Positions 16,752 to 25,800 of a DNA stretch of 64,000 nt are shown here, one piece after another; within the stretch, counting starts at the first letter, position 1, and every line of letters starts with the position of its first letter. Both the position numbers and the translations under genes were made by a program. The stretch is from Bacteroidota bacterium (lineage in GTDB: Bacteria > Bacteroidota > Bacteroidia > B-17B0 > Aurantibacillaceae), in NCBI GenBank assembly GCA_016708845.1, contig JADJFB010000001.1, positions 310,001 through 374,000 of the forward strand. The letters run 5' to 3'. The notes under the pieces are model-generated. The model did not search any database, was not told where the DNA came from, and worked only from the letters and a program-made list of their open reading frames with translations.

Positions 16752-18914
16752 ATGAAAAAACTCGTACTATCTTTTTTATTCCTATCCTTTTTATTTCAAC
16801 CAATTGCTAAAGCCGATGAAGGTATGTGGTTGCCTATGTTATTAGGCGAACAAGTGTATGCCGACATGGTAAAAAAAGGCTTAAAAGTTTCTAAAGAACA
16901 ATTATACAGCATGAACCAAGCCTGTATTAAAGATGCCATTATTATTTTTGGCGGTGGTTGCACAGGCGAAATTGTAAGTAAAGAAGGATTAATTTTTACT
17001 AATCACCACTGTGGTTATGGTGCTATTGCAGCTGCAAGTACAGTAGATCACAACTATTTAAGAGATGGTTTTTGGTCAAAATCTAAATCAGAAGAAATTT
17101 ATGCGCCAGGCGTTCACGCACAGTTTTTAATGAAAATTGTGGACGTTACTGATAAAGTAAACGAAAAATTAAAAGACATTCCTGCCTTAGAGTTAACTCA
17201 AAAATTGCCTGGTATTTTAGCTGAGATGGCTACTAAAGAAACTGAAGGTTCTGGTTACGAAGGTCGTATTGCTTCAATGTTTAAAGCAAATCAATTTTTA
17301 TTATTTGTTTACGAGCGTTATAAAGATGTGCGTTTAGTGGGCACACCTCCTGAGAGTATTGGAAAATTTGGTGGAGATACAGATAACTGGGAATGGCCTC
17401 GTCACACAGGGGATTTTTCTATCTTCCGTGTTTACACAAATAAAGAAGGAAAAGCAGCAGATTATGCAGCTGATAATGTTCCTTTAAAATCAAAATATTC
17501 TTTACCAGTTTCTATCAAAGGAGTTAAAGATGGTGATTACACCATGATTTGGGGTTATCCAGGCGGAACAAATCGCTACGAAACATCTTATGGAGTAAAA
17601 TTAAAAACAGATATCGAAAATCCTTCTTTAGTAGATTTACGCGACCAACGTTTAAAATATATGTTGGAAGAGATGAAAAAAGATCCAGCTGTAAAAATTC
17701 AATTAGCTGGTAACTATGCTCAAATTGCAAACTATTGGAAATTTTTTGATGGAGAATCTAAACAGTTGTTGAAATTTAAAACTTTTGAAGAAAAACAAGC
17801 TAACGAAACTGCTTTTTTAACTTGGGCTAAAGGAAAACCTGAATTCGAAAATCTATTTAATGATTACAGTAAAATGTATGATACTTGGCGTCCTTATGCT
17901 AAACAACGTGTTTATATGACAGAAGGCATCTTCGGATCTCCATTAATTGCTTTTGCTTCTTCTCTTCAAAGATTAGATGCTACCTTAAGCAAAAAAGATG
18001 TTACTAAAGAAGAGATTGCTAAAGTTGCGGAAGCAGCTAAAACCGCTCGTACGAATTTTATCAAGGCCGAAAATGTAGTGTCTGATAAGAATATTTTAGG
18101 ATTTGTTACTCAAGCGTTTTATAATGCTATTGATGCTGCTCAACATCCTGCAGGTTTTTATGCAATGATTAATTCAAAGTTTGGCGATTTAAAATCAAAA
18201 GCAACTTATGACGCATTCTCTAATTATGTATTTACAAATACTGCATTTTTAGATAACGCTAAATGGGATGCAATGATTGCTAATCCTGATACTGCCACTT
18301 TACACAAAGACCCTGCCTTTATGATGGCAAATGCATTTAATACAAACTTCAATTCTAAGTATGCTAAATTATTTGCAGATTTTAATGCTCAAAACTTTGT
18401 ATTAGGTAAAGCTTATTTAAAAGGAGTTTTAGAAATGAATAAGGGTAAAAAAATGTACCCAGATGCAAACTTTACGATGCGCGTGAGTTATGGTAAAGTT
18501 GGATCATATTCACCTAAAGACGCTGTAAAATACAGTCACATTTGCACATTATCTGGTATTTTAGAGAAATACAAACCAGGAGATTATGAATTTGATGCTC
18601 CAGTAAAATTAATTGAATTAGCAAAAGCAAAAGATTTTGGTCAGTATGCTGATGCTGGTGCAAAAGATGTGGTTGTTTCTTTCATTAGTTCAAACGATAT
18701 CACTGGTGGTAACTCAGGTTCACCAGTAATTAATGGCAATGGTGAATTAATTGGTTTGGCTTTTGACGGAAACTACGAGGCATTAAGCCACAAAATTAAA
18801 TTTGACAAAGATTTAAATCGTACGATTAACCTAGATGTTCGCTACTTATTATGGGTTGTTGAAAAACTAGGAGGTGCAACTAATATTATTGCTGAGTTAG
18901 ATATCAGAAAATAA
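16752..18914 (+). CDS. S46 family dipeptidyl-peptidase, DPP7-like
   Basis: 720 residues from ATG 16752, which begins the signal peptide (MKKLVLSFLFLSFLF..AKA); the longer frame from 16686 is rejected. S46 enzymes release dipeptides from peptide N-termini in the periplasm, feeding peptide-using Bacteroidota. The catalytic residues fall at the numbers known from the family: His85 in TNHHCGYG, Ser655 in GGNSGSPV. Residue 673, where Arg marks Asp/Glu-specific DPP11, is Gly here (AFDGN), which favours DPP7-like preference for hydrophobic residues. It is transcribed alone and followed by a strong hairpin. Confidence 0.9.
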   Translation: MKKLVLSFLFLSFLFQPIAKADEGMWLPMLLGEQVYADMVKKGLKVSKEQLYSMNQACIKDAIIIFGGGCTGEIVSKEGLIFTNHHCGYGAIAAASTVDHNYLRDGFWSKSKSEEIYAPGVHAQFLMKIVDVTDKVNEKLKDIPALELTQKLPGILAEMATKETEGSGYEGRIASMFKANQFLLFVYERYKDVRLVGTPPESIGKFGGDTDNWEWPRHTGDFSIFRVYTNKEGKAADYAADNVPLKSKYSLPVSIKGVKDGDYTMIWGYPGGTNRYETSYGVKLKTDIENPSLVDLRDQRLKYMLEEMKKDPAVKIQLAGNYAQIANYWKFFDGESKQLLKFKTFEEKQANETAFLTWAKGKPEFENLFNDYSKMYDTWRPYAKQRVYMTEGIFGSPLIAFASSLQRLDATLSKKDVTKEEIAKVAEAAKTARTNFIKAENVVSDKNILGFVTQAFYNAIDAAQHPAGFYAMINSKFGDLKSKATYDAFSNYVFTNTAFLDNAKWDAMIANPDTATLHKDPAFMMANAFNTNFNSKYAKLFADFNAQNFVLGKAYLKGVLEMNKGKKMYPDANFTMRVSYGKVGSYSPKDAVKYSHICTLSGILEKYKPGDYEFDAPVKLIELAKAKDFGQYADAGAKDVVVSFISSNDITGGNSGSPVINGNGELIGLAFDGNYEALSHKIKFDKDLNRTINLDVRYLLWVVEKLGGATNIIAELDIRK

Positions 18915-18934
18915 AAATAAGCACTCAATTTTTT

Positions 18935-18959
18935 AAAGCCCGATATTTTGTCGGGCTTT
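18935..18959 (+). terminator. Terminator after the S46 peptidase gene
   Basis: A perfect 9-bp stem AAAGCCCGA (18935-18943) and TCGGGCTTT (18951-18959) with a 7-base loop, followed by a run of T. Confidence 0.88.
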
Positions 18960-18989
18960 TTTGTGTTTTACACTGAGCATAAAGAATCG

Positions 18990-18997
18990 TATATTTG
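18990..18997 (+). promoter_or_regulatory. -7 element (TATATTTG) before the phage-holin-like gene
   Basis: TATATTTG fits TAnnTTTG and lies 18 bases before the start at 19016. No TTG at 19-20 bases upstream, so support rests on the -7 element alone. Confidence 0.45.
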
Positions 18998-19015
18998 ATA
19001 TAGATTAAAACTTTT

Positions 19016-19441
19016 ATGAACTTCATTACTAAACTTTTGATTTCCTCTATTGCTGTTGTTATTACGGCTTACTTCTTAGATGGAGTTACTATTGGTGATA
19101 ACCAATTTTATAATAGCGGTCCGCCCGAATTAAATAAATTTACAACAGCTGTTTTAGTAGCGGTTGTATTAGCATTTCTAAACACTATTGTTAAGCCAAT
19201 TTTAACCATCTTATCATTGCCAATTACCTTTTTTACTTTAGGATTGTTTTTATTAGTGATTAATGGAGTAATGATTTTATTTGCTGATAAGTTAGTTGTA
19301 GGGTTTAAAGTAGATGGCTTTTGGACAGCTTTATGGTTTAGCATCGTACTTTGGTTTGTAAACGGTATTTTGGAATTACTTGGAGGAAAAGACAGAGAGG
19401 ATGAGAAGGAGAAAGAAAAGCAGCGCGTTAAAAAACGTTAA
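19016..19441 (+). CDS. Phage-holin-family 4 superfamily membrane protein
   Basis: 141 residues with four hydrophobic segments and a strongly charged C-terminal tail (about 24 residues, mostly Lys, Glu, Asp, Arg). The pattern LNTIVKPILTILSLPITFFTLGLFLLVINGVMI matches the PF04020-type family, widespread in chromosomes and named for a weak resemblance to holins. There are no phage genes around it, so a lysis role is unlikely. Function unknown. Confidence 0.8.
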   Translation: MNFITKLLISSIAVVITAYFLDGVTIGDNQFYNSGPPELNKFTTAVLVAVVLAFLNTIVKPILTILSLPITFFTLGLFLLVINGVMILFADKLVVGFKVDGFWTALWFSIVLWFVNGILELLGGKDREDEKEKEKQRVKKR

Positions 19442-19483
19442 GCTCCGCTACCAACCACCATTTACTTTGTTATTTTTGATGTA

Positions 19484-21061
19484 ATGAATAAACACAATTT
19501 AGGAATTATTTCAACACTAGTAGGTATTGCATTAATCGCATTAATTGCGGTGCAAATTTATTGGATTAAAAGTTCTGTAAAATTAAAAGAAGAAGAGTTT
19601 GAACGTTCCGTAAAAGAAGCATTAAAATCTACATCTAATAAACTCGAAAAAATTGCGACGGCTAATAAAATTGCCAAGAAAATCAAGTTACGTAAACAAG
19701 GAGTTCGTATTACAAAACCAGGCTTAGTAACTGTTGGGAATCCTAGCGGGAGTGATGTGCAGGTGCGTATTTTTGAAGAATTAAGTACAGATTCTTCAGG
19801 AGTCATTACTAGTAAAATGTCGCAAAAAGAATTTATTGGTGATTCTGTTAATTCTCAAAATCATTTTTTACCTTATGAATTATTAAACTCATCACAATCC
19901 ACATCCAAAAGTATTCAGTCATTAAGAGACGAATTGTTTCAGACCAAAAAAGAAATTGTTAATGATTTATTTGATGAGTTAATTAGTATAAATGTTTACA
20001 AGGATTATAAACCTAGAGTAGATTCTTTGATGCTAGATACGATTCTTCGTCAGGAATTATTAGCGGAAGGTATTACTACTCATTTTGTTTATTCAGTTAC
20101 GAGCCGTTTATCAAATGCTAAAGCAAATGGTAATTATAGAGAAGCCCAAAAAGATTGTGACTCTTCAGGCTGCTCGATGAAAATCAATTTATCGCCTAAT
20201 AATGTGTTTGTTACTCCCCAGTATTTAAGTGTCAACTTCCCCGACCAAAAAAGTTACCTTCTAAAAACCATGTGGATGATGTTGGGCGTGTCTTTAATGA
20301 TTATTTTGATTTTAGTACTGGCCTTTTATTACACGATTGCCACTATTTCTAAGCAAAAAAAGCTTTCGGTTATTAAAAACGACTTTATCAGCAATATGAC
20401 TCACGAGTTTAAAACCCCTATAAGCACCATTTCTTTGGCCGCCGAGATGCTTAATGATGATTCGGTAACCAAGACGCCGGAAAAACAGCAGCGCTTTGTA
20501 AAGATGATTAGGGATGAAAATAAACGATTGAGCATTTTAGTGGAAAGTATCCTTCAAACCTCTATTTTGGATAAGGGAGAGTTTAAGCTCAAAAGAAGCG
20601 ACGTAGATGTTCACGAAATCATTAACCAAGCCATTCAAAATACCCAATTATTAATTGATCAACGCCAAGGAACTATTACTAAACAATTAGAGGCTACTAA
20701 TTGTTTAATTAATGCCGATAAGGTGCATTTGACTAATATTATATTTAATTTGATAGATAACGCCATAAAATACACAAAAGACAGTCCAAGCATACTAATT
20801 AGTACCAAAGATACGTTAGAAGGCATAGAGATTAGTGTAAAAGATAATGGAATTGGTATCAGTAAGGAAAATCAACGTAAAATTTTTGATAAATTTTATA
20901 GGGTTCCAACAGGTAATGTTCATAACGTAAAAGGCTTTGGTTTAGGGCTTAGTTATGTACTGGCAGTGGTACAAAAGCACAATGGCACAATTAATGTAGA
21001 GAGTGAAATAGGAAAGGGCAGTACCTTTAAAATTGTAATGCCTTATAAAAACGTAGATTAA
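19484..21061 (+). CDS. rprX: Sensor histidine kinase, RprX-like
   Basis: 525 residues. Two membrane helices (about residues 10-28 and 263-285) enclose a ~235-residue periplasmic domain without a recognised fold. The cytoplasmic part has the phospho-acceptor His in MTHEFKTPISTISLAAEM, the N box NLIDNAIKYT, G1 DNGIGIS and G2 GFGLGLSYV. The pair with the following regulator strongly resembles RprX/RprY of Bacteroides. A TATTTTTG element (19471-19478) ends only five bases before the ATG, again implying a very short leader. The name is by resemblance, not by demonstrated function. Confidence 0.85.
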   Translation: MNKHNLGIISTLVGIALIALIAVQIYWIKSSVKLKEEEFERSVKEALKSTSNKLEKIATANKIAKKIKLRKQGVRITKPGLVTVGNPSGSDVQVRIFEELSTDSSGVITSKMSQKEFIGDSVNSQNHFLPYELLNSSQSTSKSIQSLRDELFQTKKEIVNDLFDELISINVYKDYKPRVDSLMLDTILRQELLAEGITTHFVYSVTSRLSNAKANGNYREAQKDCDSSGCSMKINLSPNNVFVTPQYLSVNFPDQKSYLLKTMWMMLGVSLMIILILVLAFYYTIATISKQKKLSVIKNDFISNMTHEFKTPISTISLAAEMLNDDSVTKTPEKQQRFVKMIRDENKRLSILVESILQTSILDKGEFKLKRSDVDVHEIINQAIQNTQLLIDQRQGTITKQLEATNCLINADKVHLTNIIFNLIDNAIKYTKDSPSILISTKDTLEGIEISVKDNGIGISKENQRKIFDKFYRVPTGNVHNVKGFGLGLSYVLAVVQKHNGTINVESEIGKGSTFKIVMPYKNVD

Positions 21062-21085
21062 AAAAACATAAATAGAATATAGATT

Positions 21086-21787
21086 ATGGAAAATGTAAAA
21101 ACGCAAATATTATTAGTTGAAGATGATCCAAATTTGGGAACATTATTACAAGAATATTTAGAAGCAAAAGGGTTTGAAACAAAATTAGCGACTGACGGAA
21201 AAAAAGGCTTTGATGCATTTTGCAAGCAAGAATTTGATTTATTGTTATTAGACGTCATGATGCCAGTTAAAGATGGTTTAACCCTGGCTAAAGAAATTAG
21301 AGTAACCGATAAGCATGTGCCTATTATCTTTTTAACTGCTAAAAGCATGAAAGAAGATACGATTGAAGGATTTAACGCTGGCGCTGATGATTATATAACA
21401 AAGCCATTTAGTATGGATGAGTTATTAGCACGTGTAACAGCGGTTTTACGTAGAAGCAACAAGCAACGTGTTCATAATACAGAAGATGTAAACTTTACAA
21501 TTGGTAACTACACCTTTAACTCAGAAACTCAAGCCTTAATTAATGGCGGTGCGGAACAAAAATTAACGACTAAGGAAAGTCAATTAATGCGTTTGTTATG
21601 TGTTCATAAAAACGATGTGTTAGATAGAAATTTCGCCTTAAAAACCATTTGGCATGATGATAATTACTTTAACGGTCGTAGTATGGATGTTTACATTGCT
21701 AAGCTTCGTAAGTACTTAAAAGACGATTCTAAAGTAGAAATCGTTAATATACATGGCAAAGGATTTAAACTATTAGTAAACTCCTAG
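21086..21787 (+). CDS. rprY: OmpR-family response regulator, RprY-like
   Basis: 233 residues. The receiver has VEDD, phospho-acceptor D56 in LLLDVMMPVKDG, the switch Thr in LTAKSMKEDTIEGF and the Lys in ITKPFSMDELL; a winged-helix output domain ends at KVEIVNIHGKGFKLLV. LTAKSMKEDTIEGFNAGADDYITKPF is very close to what I recall of Bacteroides RprY. It lies 24 bases after its kinase, as one operon, and is followed by a strong hairpin terminator. Confidence 0.88.
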   Translation: MENVKTQILLVEDDPNLGTLLQEYLEAKGFETKLATDGKKGFDAFCKQEFDLLLLDVMMPVKDGLTLAKEIRVTDKHVPIIFLTAKSMKEDTIEGFNAGADDYITKPFSMDELLARVTAVLRRSNKQRVHNTEDVNFTIGNYTFNSETQALINGGAEQKLTTKESQLMRLLCVHKNDVLDRNFALKTIWHDDNYFNGRSMDVYIAKLRKYLKDDSKVEIVNIHGKGFKLLVNS

Positions 21788-21818
21788 TTTAAACACCTAA
21801 AAATTAGGGAATTCACTT

Positions 21819-21856
21819 AAAAGTGGTTTATTTTGTAAGAGATAAACCACTTTTTT
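21819..21856 (+). terminator. Terminator after rprY
   Basis: A perfect 12-bp stem, AAAAGTGGTTTA (21819-21830) and TAAACCACTTTT (21843-21854), with a 12-base loop, running into a T tract. The start codon of murF-alr lies only four bases beyond, so that gene must be transcribed from inside this region or by readthrough. Confidence 0.85.
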
Positions 21857-21859
21857 ATT

Positions 21860-24322
21860 TTGTACACTACCCAACATATATCCCAGATTATTAATGCCAA
21901 TTTAGTTGGGAATCAAAATAATACCATCCACTATTTATTAACGGATAGTCGCCAACTAACAGAACCTGCTCATAGTGTTTTTATAGCATTAACTTCTGAT
22001 AGAAATGACGCACATCAATATATTTATGGCTTACATCAAAAAGGTGTAAAATCTTTTATTGTGACGCATGTTCCCGAACAATGTATTGGCTTGAATGATG
22101 TTTGTTTTTTAATTGTAAAAGATACTTTAAAAGCTTTACAGCAATTAGCTATTCATCACCGACAACAATTTACTTTGCCCGTTATTGGTGTTACTGGCAG
22201 CAATGGAAAAACGATTGTCAAAGAATGGTTATATCAATTACTAAAATCAGATTATACGATTGCGCGCAGTCCTAAAAGTTATAACTCACAAGTTGGAGTT
22301 CCACTTTCTGTATGGCAATTAAATAACAAACACACTTTAGGCATTTTTGAAGCGGGAATTTCTGAAGTTGGCGAAATGCCTTTATTAAATCAAATCATTC
22401 AACCAACTATTGGCGTGTTTACGTCTTTAGGATCGGCGCACGACGAAGGGTTTAAAAATAATACACAAAAATTACAAGAGAAATTACAACTGTTTTCAAA
22501 TTGCGAAACGGTTATCATTAATGCTTTGTCTTTAAAGAATGAGCATTTAGATTTACTACATAAAAATGCTTTTTTAATTTCTAAAGAAGCCAATGCACAA
22601 CTTCAAATTTTAGAAATAGAAAATCTATTTACTCATTCTATTATTATTGCAAAACACAATAACGAGCAAATTTCCATTAATATCCCATTTACCGATTCTG
22701 CCAGTGTGGATAATGCTATTACTTGCTGGGCAACCTTATTGCATTTAAATATTTCTCAACAAGAAATTGAAAAGAGAATGCATTTATTACAAGCTGTTGC
22801 GATGCGCTTAGAATTGAAGCTAGGAAATAATAATTGCGTATTGATTAATGATTTTTATAATTCAGATATCAATGCTTTAGAAATTGCTCTGCATCACCAA
22901 AAGCAACAACATCGTGGCGGTAAGAAGGTGGTGATACTTTCGGATATTGAGCAAAGTGGTAAATTAAGTTGGGAGTTATATGAACATGTGGCAAAATTAA
23001 TGGCGCAGTTTCATATCGATACATTAATCGGTATTGGAAAAGAAATTTCTTCTCAAAAGGATTTATTTGAACTCGATGCTCATTTTTTTGAAAGCACTTC
23101 TGAATTTATTCATGAAAGTAAAACAAATACTGCTCTGCAATTTCACAATGCCATTATTTTATTAAAAGGTGCTCGCAGTTATGGTTTTGAAATAATCAGC
23201 AAACAACTTCAACAAAAAAGCCACGATACGGTTTTAGAAATTAATTTAAATCGCTTAATTCATAATATTAATTTTTATCGTGCTCAAGTAACTAAAGATG
23301 TGATGTTGATGTGTATGGTAAAAGCAACAGGTTATGGTAGTGGAAGTACCGAAATCGCCTTTACACTGCAACATCATCATGTAGATTATTTGGCAGTGGC
23401 TTATGCCGACGAAGGTGTGGAATTACGTAAAGCAGGAATTCATTTACCAATTATGGTGATGAGTCCCGAAGAATCATCATATGATGATATGATTGAGTAT
23501 CGTTTAGAACCTGAAATTTATTCGTTTAAAATAGCTCAAGATTTTTTACAAGCCTTACAATCAAAAGCGATTTCAGAATCTTACCCTGTGCATATCAAAT
23601 TAGACACAGGGATGAAGCGCTTAGGTTTTGAAACAGCTCACTTAAATGAGTTATGTGATTTATTAAAAAGCGAGCCTTTACTAAGAGTAAAAAGTATTTT
23701 CTCACATTTAGTAGCTAGTGATGATAAAGCTTTCGATGAATTCACCAATTCTCAAATTGCTTTATTTGAAAAAAATGCTGCGCAAATTGAACATGCGGTT
23801 GGTTATCATGCTTTAAAGCATATTTGTAATTCGGGCGCTATTACACGATTTAAAAATGCACATTATAATATGGTACGTTTGGGAATTGGCATGTATGGCG
23901 TTGGGTTTAATGAAGTCGAAAAAATTCATTTAGAGAATATCAGTTCTTTAAAAACACGTGTTTCTCAAATTAAAGAATTAGAAGTTGGAGAAACCGTTGG
24001 ATATAATAGAAAAGGCTTATCTACCAAACACACAAAAATTGCCACCATTCCAATTGGTTATGCGGACGGCTTTAGTCGCAAATTGGGTAATGGAAATTAT
24101 GGAGTGTTTATTAATCAACAAGCTTGTAAAACCATTGGAAATATTTGCATGGATATGTGTATGGTTGATGTAACTGAAATCGATTGCAAAGAAGGCGATG
24201 AGGTAATTGTATTTGATACAACAGATCAATTAATGACCTTGTCAAAGGCGATGGAAACGATTCCTTATGAAGTATTAACCAGTATTTCGTCACGCGTAAA
24301 AAGAGTGTATGTTCAAGAATAA
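21860..24322 (+). CDS. Bifunctional MurF ligase / alanine racemase fusion
   Basis: 820 residues; TTG start (MYTTQHISQIINANLVG), the usual N-terminus of this fusion. Residues 1-450 are MurF, which adds D-Ala-D-Ala to the UDP-MurNAc tripeptide; its ATP loop is GSNGKT (113-118). Residues 455-820 are alanine racemase, which makes the D-Ala: the PLP lysine is K488 in MVKATGYG, with RLGIGMYG and GYADGFSR downstream. Linking D-Ala supply and use in one chain is characteristic of Bacteroidota. The MurF half looks divergent around the central domain (HHQKQQHRGGKKVVILSDI in place of the usual DPMRGG region), as in other fusions. Its 3' end overlaps the next ORF by 14 bases. Confidence 0.92.
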   Translation: MYTTQHISQIINANLVGNQNNTIHYLLTDSRQLTEPAHSVFIALTSDRNDAHQYIYGLHQKGVKSFIVTHVPEQCIGLNDVCFLIVKDTLKALQQLAIHHRQQFTLPVIGVTGSNGKTIVKEWLYQLLKSDYTIARSPKSYNSQVGVPLSVWQLNNKHTLGIFEAGISEVGEMPLLNQIIQPTIGVFTSLGSAHDEGFKNNTQKLQEKLQLFSNCETVIINALSLKNEHLDLLHKNAFLISKEANAQLQILEIENLFTHSIIIAKHNNEQISINIPFTDSASVDNAITCWATLLHLNISQQEIEKRMHLLQAVAMRLELKLGNNNCVLINDFYNSDINALEIALHHQKQQHRGGKKVVILSDIEQSGKLSWELYEHVAKLMAQFHIDTLIGIGKEISSQKDLFELDAHFFESTSEFIHESKTNTALQFHNAIILLKGARSYGFEIISKQLQQKSHDTVLEINLNRLIHNINFYRAQVTKDVMLMCMVKATGYGSGSTEIAFTLQHHHVDYLAVAYADEGVELRKAGIHLPIMVMSPEESSYDDMIEYRLEPEIYSFKIAQDFLQALQSKAISESYPVHIKLDTGMKRLGFETAHLNELCDLLKSEPLLRVKSIFSHLVASDDKAFDEFTNSQIALFEKNAAQIEHAVGYHALKHICNSGAITRFKNAHYNMVRLGIGMYGVGFNEVEKIHLENISSLKTRVSQIKELEVGETVGYNRKGLSTKHTKIATIPIGYADGFSRKLGNGNYGVFINQQACKTIGNICMDMCMVDVTEIDCKEGDEVIVFDTTDQLMTLSKAMETIPYEVLTSISSRVKRVYVQE

Positions 24323-24548
24323 TATCAGAGCAAAGTTTTTGGTTTTTAGTTGTTTGAATAAAACAATAATTGTTTTATTTTTTCAATTCTCATGCATATT
24401 GTTATTTCTGAATTCTTGTACAACTGATTCAAATAACAAATCTCAAACAACAAAAAACTCTAATCCAACTTTCGTAGAAATTGCTCCTATAATCTATAAA
24501 AACTGTACGTCGTGTCATAGAGCAGGGAGAGCGGGCCTTTTGAATTAA
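24309..24548 (+). pseudogene. N-terminal fragment of a frameshifted cytochrome c-like lipoprotein
   Basis: 79 residues: a hydrophobic N-terminus ending in a lipobox-like LNSC, a Ser/Asn/Lys-rich linker, then the heme-binding site of a c-type cytochrome, NCTSCH (CXXCH). The frame stops at 24546-24548 just after AGRAG. Inserting one C in the run at about 24534-24541 (GGGCC to GGGCCC) would read GPFELMTYEDA straight into the next ORF, the sequence expected in this family. I therefore read this and the next entry as one 475-residue gene with a one-base deletion, real or from assembly. Confidence 0.75.
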
Positions 24549-25735
24549 TGACTTATGAAGACGCTTTTAAAAATAAAAACAAAATAAAGTTCGTTACGCA
24601 AACTAAATACATGCCGCCTTGGCCAGCGGATCCAAACTATAGTCATTTTATTGGCGAACGCACTTTAACTCCCGAAGAAATTGAATTGATTAAGACATGG
24701 GTTGATAACGGTGCACCAAAAGGTGATGAAGCGAAAATTCCTGCATCACCAGTTTTTTATGCTGGTTCTTTTTTCAAAAAGCCAGACGCTGTTATTAAAA
24801 TGAAAGACGCTGTTCCTATTAAAGGAAATGGAGCGGATCATTTTTATATTGTAAAAATTCCTGCACAAATGCCTAAAGATACCTTTGTGAGTTACTTTGA
24901 ATTTGTTCCCTCGCAGCGAAAATTGGCGCACCATGTCAATGGACATCTCATTAATTTTGAAGTAGGAAATAAAAAGGATATTGATTTAGGGAAAACGTAT
25001 GCTTTAGATAATTATAAAGATTACACGCCGCTTTACAAAGAAATGAATGTGTTAAACGATGACGGAACATTTCCGGTGCTTACACCAAACACAGTTTATT
25101 ATTTACCAGGCTTTACGCCTCCTGTTTACCCTAACGGAATTGGCGGTTATAAAATGAATAAAACTGCCGCTATTTTATTGAGTAATATTCATTATGGTCC
25201 TAGTTCTAAAGATGTGTTGGATAGTTCTTACATCAATATATTTTACGGTGCTAAACCTAAAAGACCAGTATTTGAAACACAAATGGGAACTTTTGGCATT
25301 TCTAAAATTGAACCAGAATTAATTTTGAAGCCCAATCAAATTCAAACCTTTCATACGCAAGCGTCTTTAAATGGCGACGCTACTATTTTATCTATTAATC
25401 CTCATATGCATCTATTGGGAAAATCATTTTGGGCCTTTGCGTTAACACCTGCTGGAGATACTATTCCTTTAATAAAAATTAATAAATGGGATTTTAGGTG
25501 GCAGTATTATTATACATTTAAGAATCCGGTTATTATTAAAAAAGGTACGGTTATTCATGTTTACGGAACGTTTGATAATACAGCTCAAAATCCAAATAAT
25601 CCAAATCATCCACCAAAATTAGTGTGGCAAGGCGAAGGAGTGAGAAGTATGCAAACGACGGAAGAAATGTTTCAATTTATTTTTACATACATGCCTTATC
25701 AAACAGGCGATGAAAAAATGGATTTAGGAAAATAA
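24548..25735 (+). CDS. C-terminal part of the same gene: copper type II monooxygenase-like protein
   Basis: 395 residues, beginning at an internal Met (MTYEDAFKNKN) of the broken gene. The first ~55 residues finish the cytochrome c-like part (QTKYMPPWPADPNYSHF, LTPEEIELIKTWVDNGAP). The rest resembles the copper type II, ascorbate-dependent monooxygenase fold (PHM-like): HHVNGHLINF, an INPHMHLLGKSF motif with paired His, and a late Met in TTEEMFQF as a possible copper ligand. Cytochrome c-linked proteins of this sort occur widely in Bacteroidota; substrate unknown. With no signal peptide or heme site of its own, this ORF could not be exported as written. Confidence 0.75.
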   Translation: MTYEDAFKNKNKIKFVTQTKYMPPWPADPNYSHFIGERTLTPEEIELIKTWVDNGAPKGDEAKIPASPVFYAGSFFKKPDAVIKMKDAVPIKGNGADHFYIVKIPAQMPKDTFVSYFEFVPSQRKLAHHVNGHLINFEVGNKKDIDLGKTYALDNYKDYTPLYKEMNVLNDDGTFPVLTPNTVYYLPGFTPPVYPNGIGGYKMNKTAAILLSNIHYGPSSKDVLDSSYINIFYGAKPKRPVFETQMGTFGISKIEPELILKPNQIQTFHTQASLNGDATILSINPHMHLLGKSFWAFALTPAGDTIPLIKINKWDFRWQYYYTFKNPVIIKKGTVIHVYGTFDNTAQNPNNPNHPPKLVWQGEGVRSMQTTEEMFQFIFTYMPYQTGDEKMDLGK

Positions 25736-25800
25736 TATTTTGTAGCTTTATAGAACGTAAAACAAATTCCTCCTTTAAAAGTAGGAAAGAACAAAAAAAT

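Noticed and set aside
19016..19441. Prophage remnant suggested by a holin-family protein
   Set aside because: No other phage genes nearby; this family is common in bacterial chromosomes.
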